Of a stretch of DNA of 23,513 nt, positions 1 to 5,260 are shown in pieces; within the stretch, counting starts at the first letter, position 1; each line of letters opens with the position of its first letter. Origin of the DNA: a virus. The notes below the pieces were generated by a model. The model made no database searches, was not told the DNA's origin, and saw nothing but the letters and a program-made list of their open reading frames with translations. The stretch lies in the IMG/VR virus record IMGVR_UViG_3300051212_000938, positions 1-23,513 of that record, one strand, 5' to 3'. A program made the translations under genes and the position numbers.

Positions 1-100
1 GACTATAAGCATCTGTGCCAAATACCAAAAGAACAACAAGAAATAAACTTCCAATCATAAGAACTGGAATGAGCAGTGTTTCCCAATCAATGTTTTTCAT
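1..100 (-). CDS. Small membrane protein, N-terminal part (runs off window)
   Basis: The ATG at 98-100 overlaps the TGA of the preceding gene as ATGA. Thirty-three codons are open to the window edge and there is no stop. The visible protein begins MKNIDWETLLIPVLMIG and continues with Phe, Leu and Val until FGTDAY, so residues about 9-27 form one transmembrane helix after a short polar N-terminus. It is the last visible gene of the operon that starts at 1358. I do not recognise a family. The translational coupling and the helix make a real gene likely; the remaining length is unknown. Confidence 0.6.
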   Translation of the reverse strand, partial: MKNIDWETLLIPVLMIGSLFLVVLLVFGTDAYS

Positions 101-282
101 AGTGCCTCTAGTTCCTCACACAATTCTAACACATCAGCACACATAATCACAGCACCAACGGTAGTTCCTTTTTGGAGTTGGTTGATGACTTCACGGAGAG
201 CAGCAGCAACTCCATCATTTGGAAAGTTGTAAGTATCCTCTGCTTCGTATGCTTCCATAATCTTTTTTGCTCTTTCGGTCAT
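97..282 (-). CDS. Small acidic helical protein, paralogue of the next gene upstream
   Basis: This 61-residue protein has no recognised family. It starts MTERAKKIMEAYEAED and ends CEELEAL. It shares a pattern with the neighbouring 70-residue protein encoded at 279-491: an MT(E/D)xAxK start, a Glu-Ala followed by an aromatic residue, a Pro and Asp near residue 21, an Ala-Leu and Ile-rich helix, and a terminal Glu-Ala-Leu. That suggests an old tandem duplication. Both its start and its stop are ATGA overlaps, so it is translationally coupled inside the 1358-to-1 operon. There is no membrane segment, and it is probably an early accessory protein. Confidence 0.75.
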   Translation of the reverse strand: MTERAKKIMEAYEAEDTYNFPNDGVAAALREVINQLQKGTTVGAVIMCADVLELCEELEAL

Positions 283-491
283 AGTGCCTCCACATCATAA
301 GAAAGTTCATAAAGTTTTTGAGCATCAACTACCATATCTTCTACACCTTCATCTTTACAACACTGATAGTATTGATATTGATTAGCAATCTCACGAATAG
401 CAGTAGCAAGTGCTTCTTTCATATCATCTGTTGGTTCTACAATCAATTCTGATTTGAATGCTTCCCAAACTTTGTATGCTGCGTCAGTCAT
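279..491 (-). CDS. Small acidic helical protein, paralogue of the next gene downstream
   Basis: This is a 70-residue acidic, mostly helical protein of unknown function. It begins MTDAAYKVWEAFKSE and ends SYDVEAL, matching the layout of the 61-residue protein encoded just downstream. It differs by a middle insertion (about residues 39-52, with Tyr-Gln repeats and a Cys-Cys pair). The stop forms an ATGA overlap with the downstream start, and the start overlaps the upstream gene by 8 nt. The fit between the frames supports translation. No catalytic motif is visible. Confidence 0.75.
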   Translation of the reverse strand: MTDAAYKVWEAFKSELIVEPTDDMKEALATAIREIANQYQYYQCCKDEGVEDMVVDAQKLYELSYDVEAL

Positions 492-699
492 AGTTATAAT
501 CAGTAGGATAAGAGGAGTTCAGGTATACACTTTCTTGGTGACTTTCCCAACCATTTTCACTACCCATTTCATAAATTGCTTGGGCAAACTCAATAAAATT
601 TTCAGGAGTTCCAAAATATTCAGAACAACTACCATCGTCTCTCAATCCACCCTCTTGAAAGTGAAATCTTACAAGTTCAAGGATTTGTTCGTTAGTCAT
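484..699 (-). CDS. Small hypothetical protein
   Basis: This 71-residue acidic protein is not recognised. It begins MTNEQILELVRFHFQEGG, which reads as an amphipathic helix, and has an aromatic middle (EYFGTPENFIEFAQAIYEMG) and a Tyr/Ser/Asp-rich tail. Its start forms an ATGA overlap with the stop of the 696-920 gene, and its own end overlaps the next start by 8 nt. The MTN(E/Q)Q opening resembles that of its upstream neighbour, but I cannot show homology over the full length. Confidence 0.7.
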   Translation of the reverse strand: MTNEQILELVRFHFQEGGLRDDGSCSEYFGTPENFIEFAQAIYEMGSENGWESHQESVYLNSSYPTDYNYD

Positions 700-920
700 A
701 GCAACTCCAATTCATCACAAATAGCATCAATCTCTTTGAGACATTCATCCCATCCAGAATTAAACATCACATCCAGTTCATCAGTAAAATCAATCTTATT
801 GGTTCCTGATAGTTGCTTACGAAGATGTTGAAGAGTTTCTTGGAGCAACCAAGCAGGATTGTGTGCCTGACTTTCCCAGAAAACTTTTAGAAGTTCTTCT
901 GCTCGTTGTTGGTTAGTCAT
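696..920 (-). CDS. Small hypothetical helical protein
   Basis: This 74-residue protein has no recognised family. It opens MTNQQRAEELLKVFWESQ and ends ICDELELL. The end resembles the Leu/Glu-rich ends of the two paralogous proteins further down the operon, but the rest does not align convincingly. Its stop overlaps the next start as ATGA, and its start lies 8 nt inside the preceding gene. It is predicted soluble and acidic. Confidence 0.7.
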   Translation of the reverse strand: MTNQQRAEELLKVFWESQAHNPAWLLQETLQHLRKQLSGTNKIDFTDELDVMFNSGWDECLKEIDAICDELELL

Positions 921-1095
921 TCAAATCTCCATCAAAGTTGTTTAGATACTGCCAGAACCAAAATCCATTCTCCCACTCTTCACACTCACCTTTATCATAA
1001 ATGTGTGGAAACATTAGATTTTGCCAAGCATTAAAAGTCCATTCCCACATTCCTTTTCTCAACCAGAATTGTTGAAGTTTATATGGAAGTTTCAT
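913..1095 (-). CDS. Small Trp-rich protein, second gene of a duplicated pair
   Basis: This 60-residue protein has eight Trp residues. I start it at the ATG at 1095 (MKLPYKLQQFW) because that ATG forms an ATGA overlap with the upstream stop; an in-frame GTG nine bases earlier is less likely. The segments MWEWTFNAWQNL and ECEEWENGFWFW resemble MWNNFKMWRDL and EECYNWFW in the protein encoded at 4066-4401. That gene also sits directly behind a relative of this gene's upstream neighbour. The two loci therefore look like copies of one two-gene unit. Function is unknown. Confidence 0.75.
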   Translation of the reverse strand: MKLPYKLQQFWLRKGMWEWTFNAWQNLMFPHIYDKGECEEWENGFWFWQYLNNFDGDLND

Positions 1096-1358
1096 TCTTC
1101 CCACCCATCAAAGTATTCAGTAAAAAAGTTTAAACTCAAACCAACTTTACCAACTTGAAAATCTACTCCAAATAAAGAATTAGTAAAGAATGAGAATAGG
1201 ATGTGTAATCCACCATCACTAAAAACTAAACGACTGGGATTTTCATAATGAACCCAGAGTAATGTTTTATTGTTGATGATACCAAACTGCCAAGTGCGGT
1301 CAGTATCACCATCATCCCAAACTTTTAGGTTATACTGATAGGGTTTAAATGGTTTCAT
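1092..1358 (-). CDS. Small hypothetical protein, first gene of a duplicated pair
   Basis: This 88-residue protein is rich in aromatic and beta-forming residues. I start it at the ATG at 1356-1358 (MKPFKPYQYNLKVW), not at an in-frame TTG 33 nt earlier that lies at the promoter. The C-terminal part, L-H-I...F-Q-V-G-K-V-G-L-S-L, resembles the part with F-S-I-G-R-V-G-F-T-F in the protein encoded at 4376-4657, and the distance from a conserved Trp to the Gly-(Lys/Arg)-Val-Gly motif is nearly equal (46 and 47 residues). It is the first gene after a sigma-70-like promoter and a terminator, so it should be expressed early. The biochemical role is unknown. Confidence 0.75.
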   Translation of the reverse strand: MKPFKPYQYNLKVWDDGDTDRTWQFGIINNKTLLWVHYENPSRLVFSDGGLHILFSFFTNSLFGVDFQVGKVGLSLNFFTEYFDGWEE

Positions 1359-1379
1359 CGGTTTGTTGTGTATGAGGTT

Positions 1380-1408
1380 ATTATACAACAAAAGGCACTC
1401 TGGTTCAA
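1380..1408 (-). promoter_or_regulatory. Early sigma-70-type promoter, stem-loop type
   Basis: On the minus strand, TTGAAC (1408-1403) is followed after exactly 17 nt by TATAAT (1385-1380). The -35 box lies in the loop and the edge of a terminator-like hairpin (1391-1416). The first start codon is 22 nt beyond the -10 box. The bases after the -10 (AACCTCATAC) resemble those after the -10 at 8601-8606. It should drive the 1358-to-1 operon. Confidence 0.7.
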
Positions 1409-1416
1409 GTGCCCTT
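1386..1416 (-). terminator. Intrinsic terminator at the end of the 4863-to-1437 operon
   Basis: On the minus strand AAGGGCACT (1416-1408) pairs with AGTGCCTTT (1399-1391) around an 8-nt loop, giving a 9-bp stem with one G-U pair, followed by TGTTG. It begins about 20 nt after the stop codon of the 1437-1691 gene. It overlaps the promoter of the following operon, so one short segment ends one transcript and starts the next. Confidence 0.65.
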
Positions 1417-1436
1417 GTGACGGTTTCTCAAGTGTC

Positions 1437-1691
1437 CTATTTCAGTTCCTCTTCAACTTTCTCAATCTCAAAGATTGCGTTTAGAAACTCCAGACCATGC
1501 TTACCAACAACCCAAGCATCCTTATCCTCAAAGAACCTATCACCGATGGTTCTCATATCATAACCCTCTTTGTCTTTATCAAAGAAGGCAACTACACAAC
1601 AGGTTTCACCGTAAGTTTGAGGATACCACTTGACGAGTTCATATTTGTTGTTGCATTTGCTCCAACGGAACTCAATATCACGAAATCTCAT
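1437..1691 (-). CDS. Hypothetical protein, last gene of its operon
   Basis: This is an 84-residue soluble protein. Its N-terminal half is basic and aromatic (MRFRDIEFRWSKCNNKYEL) with beta-strand-like segments and a Cys-Cys pair at 31-32. The C-terminal half is acidic and helical and ends KVEEELK. The start forms an ATGA overlap with the short gene upstream. A hairpin terminator follows the TAG stop. No family is recognised. Confidence 0.75.
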   Translation of the reverse strand: MRFRDIEFRWSKCNNKYELVKWYPQTYGETCCVVAFFDKDKEGYDMRTIGDRFFEDKDAWVVGKHGLEFLNAIFEIEKVEEELK

Positions 1692-1864
1692 TCTTCATCC
1701 TCTTCATAAGGGAACATTTCATCATACTCTTCATCAGTGAGAGTCAGATACTGAACATCAGCATCTTTATGTTCTTCGGCATACACCAACTGATAGTGAG
1801 CAAAGTCACTTTCAGAAGTGCTGGCATATTCTACAAGACCATCAACAAGGCATAGGTAATTCAT
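1688..1864 (-). CDS. Short acidic protein of 58 residues
   Basis: The gene fills the gap between its neighbours exactly. Its ATG (1864-1862) forms an ATGA overlap with the stop of the 1861-2076 gene, and its TGA (1690-1688) forms an ATGA overlap with the next start. The protein begins MNYLCLVDGLVEYASTSESD and ends in a strongly acidic tail, TDEEYDEMFPYEEDEE. The acidic tail could be a DNA mimic or a binding tail, but that is conjecture. The double coupling is the main evidence that it is real. Confidence 0.75.
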   Translation of the reverse strand: MNYLCLVDGLVEYASTSESDFAHYQLVYAEEHKDADVQYLTLTDEEYDEMFPYEEDEE

Positions 1865-2076
1865 TCGTCAATCTCCATAATCTCAATGATAGATTTGATC
1901 TTTTGTAGATCTTCTAAACGTACCTCAATCTCATCATATTCTTCACAAAATTGCTCCATACGTTCTTGATGCCCCTCATCATCGTAGTTGGTTTCTTCAC
2001 GGATTTCCCATTCTACATCAGATAGACGTGCTCTGGTATCATCAATGAAGTATTCAAGTGTATCAATCAAAGACAT
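1861..2076 (-). CDS. Small acidic coiled-coil protein
   Basis: This 71-residue protein (MSLIDTLEYFIDDTRARL...) is almost entirely helical and rich in Glu, Arg and Asp. Heptad-like spacing runs from about residue 15 to residue 66 (VEWEIREE, YDEIEVRLEDLQKIKSII). It probably forms a short coiled coil. The stop is in an ATGA overlap with the next gene, and the start shares one base with the TAA of the preceding gene (TAATG). Function is unknown. Confidence 0.75.
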   Translation of the reverse strand: MSLIDTLEYFIDDTRARLSDVEWEIREETNYDDEGHQERMEQFCEEYDEIEVRLEDLQKIKSIIEIMEIDE

Positions 2077-2288
2077 TAGAGTACCTCCCAGTGTGCGTCA
2101 GATTTGTCACCGAAACGATTAGTTCCAGCGCGGATTGAAACCCAGAAAAAGTATTTACGATTTTCAGAGGCAAGAAACAACTCACCTCCAGTATCCTGCT
2201 CTACAATACAGATAGGATTACCTTCCATAGTATTAGCAAGACGATTCTTTGCCTTACTACTAATTGCTCTGACCGTTACTTTTCTCAT
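2076..2288 (-). CDS. Small hypothetical protein
   Basis: This 70-residue basic protein starts at the ATG at 2288 (MRKVTVRAISSKAKNRLAN). GGAATGAG lies just upstream as a ribosome-binding site, so the in-frame GTG one codon earlier is unlikely. It has a basic N-terminal segment followed by beta-like stretches (GELFLASENRKYFFWVSIR). Most neighbours are acidic, so nucleic-acid binding is possible but unproven. It begins 40 nt after the stop of the RTX gene, beyond a small hairpin. Confidence 0.75.
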   Translation of the reverse strand: MRKVTVRAISSKAKNRLANTMEGNPICIVEQDTGGELFLASENRKYFFWVSIRAGTNRFGDKSDAHWEVL

Positions 2289-2302
2289 CACTCATTCCAT
2301 AC

Positions 2303-2325
2303 ACCCAATTTGAAGTTAATTGGGT
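2303..2325 (-). other. Intergenic 8-bp hairpin behind the RTX gene
   Basis: ACCCAATT (2303-2310) and AATTGGGT (2318-2325) form a perfect 8-bp stem with a 7-nt loop, just after the RTX stop codon. Neither strand has a T-run after it, so it is a poor intrinsic terminator. It may be an RNA-processing or mRNA-stability element between the two genes. Confidence 0.45.
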
Positions 2326-2328
2326 TCA

Positions 2329-2832
2329 TCAGATTGTAATAGTTTTGATTTGTTCTAGAGTAAAGTCTCCAGTATAAATTGCTTGGAGACGATGATTTGA
2401 GTAAATTCCAATACCATTATCAAGTTGAGCAAAGGATACATTGCCTCCAAGGATATCAATACGATCCTCAAATCCAAGATTTGTAATCGTATCCACTTTC
2501 TTATCACACTTAATGAAAGCAATATCCGTTTGACTATCAGCAGTCATAGTATAAGTGTTCTTTCCTTTATCACCATAAAGTCTATCAGCACCAAGACCAT
2601 CAATCAGAATATCATTCTTTTGATATCCATAAATCACATCATTTTGGTCGGTTCCCAAAAGATAATCATTACGACGAGTACCATAGATGTAGTTTGTAAT
2701 AGGATCCTGTTGGATGACGTTTACTACAACATTATTCACAACTGTTGTATTTACAGTTGTTTGTTCATAAATCACAACTTCATCCTTATCTTTATCTTTA
2801 CGATCGTGTTCTTTGTGTTTGTACTTGCTCAT
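2329..2832 (-). CDS. RTX (haemolysin-type) calcium-binding repeat protein
   Basis: The protein has 167 residues when started at the ATG at 2832 (MSKYKHKEHDRKDKDKDE); an in-frame TTG 15 nt earlier overlaps the protease gene. Residues 1-20 are Lys/Asp/His-rich and 24-40 are Thr/Val/Asn-rich. Residues 51-95 hold about five tandem nonapeptides of the RTX type (GTRRNDYLL, GTDQNDVIY, GYQKNDILI, DGLGADRLY, GDKGKNTYT). The segment after them (FEDRIDILGG) resembles the fold after the RTX block in serralysins. The gene starts 5 nt after the metalloprotease stop. Inference: it supplies in trans the calcium-binding half of a serralysin-like enzyme. Confidence 0.8.
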   Translation of the reverse strand: MSKYKHKEHDRKDKDKDEVVIYEQTTVNTTVVNNVVVNVIQQDPITNYIYGTRRNDYLLGTDQNDVIYGYQKNDILIDGLGADRLYGDKGKNTYTMTADSQTDIAFIKCDKKVDTITNLGFEDRIDILGGNVSFAQLDNGIGIYSNHRLQAIYTGDFTLEQIKTITI

Positions 2833-2837
2833 TTTAA

Positions 2838-3359
2838 TTAGTTCCAAATTCCAGTAAGTGTGTCAAGATCAGCAGTTCTCCAAGTAGATGGATAAGAACC
2901 ATCTACTCTATATGCCATCACAGTGTCGTTTGTTGTTGCTCCATTTCCAGCAGGGTTTGTAGTCACATAGTAGTCTCCATCATAATTATCAAATGGATGT
3001 TCAAGTCCAAGAGTGTGTCCAAATTCATGAAGTAAAATCCAAGATTTTGCAGCATCATAATAATCTTTCTTTACTGATACTTCCCAGTGAGAATTATTAT
3101 GATATTGTGCATATCCAGCATAATTGTGACCAGGATAAACTTGATCTTTTTGATAGAAACGAATGTCTGCTTTTTCTGCTTTTTTTCTAAACTTAAATTT
3201 GATGTCCAACATTTTATCTGTATCTTTGACCATTTGTTTTACAAAGGGTTTCATGTCACCTAAGGACTTATCAATATAAACAGTCAAGATGTTTTTATCC
3301 ACAAGACCCTTTGTATAATCAACAAAGGTAGTATCAATCAAATAAGTTGGTTCAAGCAT
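2838..3359 (-). CDS. Zinc metalloprotease, serralysin/M10-like metzincin
   Basis: This 173-residue protein has the metzincin zinc site HEFGHTLGLEH at residues 111-121 (ligands His111, His115 and His121; catalytic Glu112). A Met-turn candidate, TVMAYR, lies near 146-151, and the downstream W/D/L pattern (STWRTADLDTL) resembles the end of serralysin catalytic domains. It has no signal peptide and no propeptide. It is about the size of a bare catalytic domain, without the C-terminal RTX region usual in serralysins; that type of region is encoded by the next gene. It could process virion or host envelope proteins, but the target is unknown. Confidence 0.88.
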   Translation of the reverse strand: MLEPTYLIDTTFVDYTKGLVDKNILTVYIDKSLGDMKPFVKQMVKDTDKMLDIKFKFRKKAEKADIRFYQKDQVYPGHNYAGYAQYHNNSHWEVSVKKDYYDAAKSWILLHEFGHTLGLEHPFDNYDGDYYVTTNPAGNGATTNDTVMAYRVDGSYPSTWRTADLDTLTGIWN

Positions 3360-3364
3360 AATTC

Positions 3365-3931
3365 CTAAGGTTGAATGTCATTTTTTCCATGGAGAGGGCA
3401 ATCAGCATTCACCCATTTACGATCATCAGGCATTTCTTCATTATCCATTACAGGACACTTACATCCCTTTTCAACAGCAGCATAACTACCAGGAATCAAC
3501 ACATCACCCCATTCTTTAAAAGTCATTGCATCCATTTCCTCATCGGTATATTGAGGATTATCAGGTTGCTCAAGACGGGAAAGTTTTGCTTTCAGATCGT
3601 AAATCTCATCTTCCAACTTGCGAAACTCTTTAGAATAATCCTCAGATAGTACAAGGTCAAACTCATCAGCAACCTTCTTCATATCTTCTTCACTACGCAT
3701 ATCATTAAATGCAAGTGAACAAGCACCTTTCATAATACCAAGTTCATTATGTCCCATCGTGCGGGCAATATTTCCAAAGAAACGAAACAGTTGAATGCTG
3801 TTAATGTCTTCAGCAGGAATCTGAAAAGTATAATGCTCTTCCGGAAGAGTTTCATCGTCATAGATTCCAGATGTATAACTTGGAGTCCATTCAGTATCAA
3901 ACTGAACCTTGAGAGTTGCTTTGTAAGTCAT
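3365..3931 (-). CDS. Hypothetical protein with coiled coil and C-terminal Cys motif
   Basis: The protein has 188 residues from the ATG at 3931 (MTYKATLKVQFDTEW); the in-frame TTG two codons earlier is rejected. The first half looks like an alpha/beta domain. Residues about 100-125 form a charged coiled coil (KEFRKLEDEIYDLKAKLSRLE). The C-terminus has a possible zinc or redox motif: Cys-Lys-Cys-Pro, then about 18 residues later CPLHG. Similar CxCP...CPLH tails occur on small phage proteins, from memory. Its TAG stop is 5 nt before the protease start, so the two are cotranscribed. Confidence 0.75.
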   Translation of the reverse strand: MTYKATLKVQFDTEWTPSYTSGIYDDETLPEEHYTFQIPAEDINSIQLFRFFGNIARTMGHNELGIMKGACSLAFNDMRSEEDMKKVADEFDLVLSEDYSKEFRKLEDEIYDLKAKLSRLEQPDNPQYTDEEMDAMTFKEWGDVLIPGSYAAVEKGCKCPVMDNEEMPDDRKWVNADCPLHGKNDIQP

Positions 3932-4088
3932 CGCCAAGTTGAACGCGGGGTTTTTTGTCTACAAGGTAATCATACAGCATCTGGGCAAACCCGTACTGGG
4001 GTCTTGTGCCAGTTTCGATACTGGTCGATGTGGCAACAGTCCACATAATATCAAGTTGCAGTTTATCAGGTAGTTCTTTCATCATCAT
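3897..4088 (-). CDS. Small hypothetical protein overlapping its neighbours
   Basis: This 63-residue protein starts at one of three successive ATG codons (4088, 4085 or 4082). It overlaps the upstream gene by about 20 nt and the downstream gene by 35 nt, more than is usual here. The text (MKELPDKLQLDIMWTVATS, then a Tyr/Leu-rich middle) looks like a folded protein. The MK(E)LPxKLQ opening resembles that of the 913-1095 protein. It is probably real because it fills an otherwise empty stretch. No function is recognised. Confidence 0.6.
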   Translation of the reverse strand: MMMKELPDKLQLDIMWTVATSTSIETGTRPQYGFAQMLYDYLVDKKPRVQLGDDLQSNSQGSV

Positions 4089-4401
4089 CTACAAGGTCTT
4101 TTAAGTCAACAATGAAACCTTCAGTCAGTGGAATCAATTTCTCTTCTCCACTCTCAATTTTATCTACAAGGTCTTGAAGATATTCAAGAAACTCTTTATC
4201 ATAACATTCATCTAGGTTGATAGAAGACCAAAACCAGTTATAGCATTCTTCATAAGGGTCATCATCATCAAGTAAAGCATAACCCTCATAGTTTCCACTG
4301 ATGAGGTCTCTCCACATCTTGAAATTATTCCACATCTCACGCCACCCTGTTTGAAAGCAATGACCGAAATAATACTCAAACCAGTTCATCTTTTTGGACA
4401 T
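4066..4401 (-). CDS. Trp- and Asp-rich hypothetical protein, second gene of a duplicated pair
   Basis: The protein has 111 residues from the ATG at 4401 (MSKKMNWFEYYFGHCF). GGGATGAG lies seven bases upstream as a ribosome-binding site. ATGs at 4413 and 4389 and a TTG at 4440 are alternatives. The N-terminal 60 residues are aromatic; the C-terminal 50 are acidic and helical and end VDDDERTT. The MW..F..W..L and EECYNWFW segments resemble the 60-residue protein encoded at 913-1095, suggesting a related but longer copy. Its start lies within the end of the upstream gene. Confidence 0.7.
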   Translation of the reverse strand: MSKKMNWFEYYFGHCFQTGWREMWNNFKMWRDLISGNYEGYALLDDDDPYEECYNWFWSSINLDECYDKEFLEYLQDLVDKIESGEEKLIPLTEGFIVDLKDLVDDDERTT

Positions 4402-4657
4402 AAAACAACTCATCCCGCCAGTTTCTACCAGCAATATCAAAAGTAAAACCTACTCGCCCAATAGAGAACAAACAGGAGAACAACTTACCATATCCCATAG
4501 AGATTTGAAGATAAGGAAACTCAATCCACTTCCCATACTCACCATAATCAAAAGCAAGTTGAAGAAGTGAGTATCGTTCTGTAAGAAAAAGTGCTAGATA
4601 CCACTCTTTACCATAATCTTCTCTCACACCCCATTTTGCTACTTGAAAGATTTTCAT
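4376..4657 (-). CDS. Hypothetical protein, first gene of a duplicated pair
   Basis: This 93-residue aromatic protein starts at the ATG at 4657 (MKIFQVAKWGVRED), 2 nt after the upstream stop; the TTG two codons earlier is less likely. Its core (YLQISMGYGKLF, then FSIGRVGFTF) resembles the protein encoded at 1092-1358, with nearly the same spacing from a conserved Trp. Each of these genes is followed by a Trp-rich gene of one family. It probably has a beta-sheet fold; function is unknown. Confidence 0.75.
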   Translation of the reverse strand: MKIFQVAKWGVREDYGKEWYLALFLTERYSLLQLAFDYGEYGKWIEFPYLQISMGYGKLFSCLFSIGRVGFTFDIAGRNWRDELFYVQKDELV

Positions 4658-4659
4658 AA

Positions 4660-4863
4660 TCAATGAGGCAACGACTTCAAACCATTTAAAACTTCTTGGA
4701 ATCTTTCGGCACGACTCTTATGGTGCTCTAAGTTTTCTTCTAATACACCCACAATATCGTCCAGCACAACATCCAGAGAGGCATCAGTATCAAAGTATTT
4801 CTGGATTGCTTCGGCAAGGTATCTCCTCCGACTCCACTCCATACTGTAAGGTTTGTAGTCCAT
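4660..4863 (-). CDS. Small helical protein, first gene of an early operon
   Basis: This 67-residue protein (MDYKPYSMEWSRRRYLAEAI...) is predicted to be all helix, with a basic patch at 11-14 and an acidic middle (LDVVLDDIVGVLEENLEHH). It is the first gene after the perfect consensus promoter at 4885-4913, so it should be strongly transcribed early in infection. The start ATG is at 4861-4863 and the leader is about 20 nt. No family is recognised. Confidence 0.8.
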   Translation of the reverse strand: MDYKPYSMEWSRRRYLAEAIQKYFDTDASLDVVLDDIVGVLEENLEHHKSRAERFQEVLNGLKSLPH

Positions 4864-4884
4864 AATCTAAGAGTATATGTGGGT

Positions 4885-4913
4885 ATTATAGGGTATCTAG
4901 GGTAGTTTGTCAA
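4885..4913 (-). promoter_or_regulatory. Perfect consensus sigma-70 promoter
   Basis: TTGACA (4913-4908), exactly 17 nt, then TATAAT (4890-4885) on the minus strand. The -35 box overlaps the TGA stop of the 4910-5233 gene. TACCC occurs three times on the minus strand (4904-4900, 4895-4891, 4885-4881), at about one helical turn. It should drive the eleven-gene run down to the terminator at 1391-1416. Confidence 0.85.
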
Positions 4914-5233
4914 TCACGCTGACGCCAATCGGTTTCGTCTTCATCTCTCTTAAACCAATCGTGTAAGTCATCGGGAGAATCAAAACCACGACGACCGAAT
5001 CTTTCGTGACCCAATCCACCAATGTCTAATTGATTCATAAAGTCGTCTAAGTCACCTTCTTGCATCATTTCATTTTCAGCAGTTCTGCGTGCTTGTCTTA
5101 AAATTTTGGATGCATGGGCATTATGCTGTGCTAATTTTTCGCACCAAATTATATCACTAAGAGAAACTTCTCGTTTTTTTGCTATTCTATTACAAATTTC
5201 TTCTAAACGAATTCTATAGTTATGAGATAACAT
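4910..5233 (-). CDS. Conserved T4-like cyanophage protein of unknown function
   Basis: The protein has 107 residues from the ATG at 5233 (MLSHNYRIRLEEICNRIAKK); an in-frame TTG 12 nt earlier is rejected. The N-terminal two thirds is helical and basic; then comes GDLDDFMNQLDIGG, and near the end GFDSPDDLHDWFKRDE. From memory, this pattern recurs in T4-like cyanophage genomes as a hypothetical protein. Its TGA overlaps the -35 box of the following promoter. The leader holds an AATAAATA late-promoter candidate that covers the stop of the endonuclease gene. Confidence 0.8.
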   Translation of the reverse strand: MLSHNYRIRLEEICNRIAKKREVSLSDIIWCEKLAQHNAHASKILRQARRTAENEMMQEGDLDDFMNQLDIGGLGHERFGRRGFDSPDDLHDWFKRDEDETDWRQRD

Positions 5234-5252
5234 AAAATAGTCCAATTTTTTG

Positions 5253-5260
5253 TATTTATT
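5253..5260 (-). promoter_or_regulatory. Late-promoter candidate AATAAATA
   Basis: AATAAATA lies on the minus strand 20 nt before the ATG of the 4910-5233 gene. It contains the TAA stop of the endonuclease gene at 5256-5258. The first base differs from T4 TATAAATA, which appears tolerated elsewhere in this window. Confidence 0.4.

Larger units (their letters stand above)
1366..1440 (-). repeat. Promoter plus stem-loop cassette, copy 1
   Basis: Two edge blocks are shared with the segment at 8587-8658. The outer 20 nt (1421-1440) match 8639-8658 at 18 of 20 positions, and the inner 20 nt including TATAAT (1366-1385) match 8587-8606 at 17 of 20. The hairpin between them is unrelated in sequence in the two copies. 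This matches what is known of promoter-early stem-loop cassettes of T4-type phages, which are thought to move between intergenic sites. The outer block also contains the TAG stop of the 1437-1691 gene. Confidence 0.65.
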
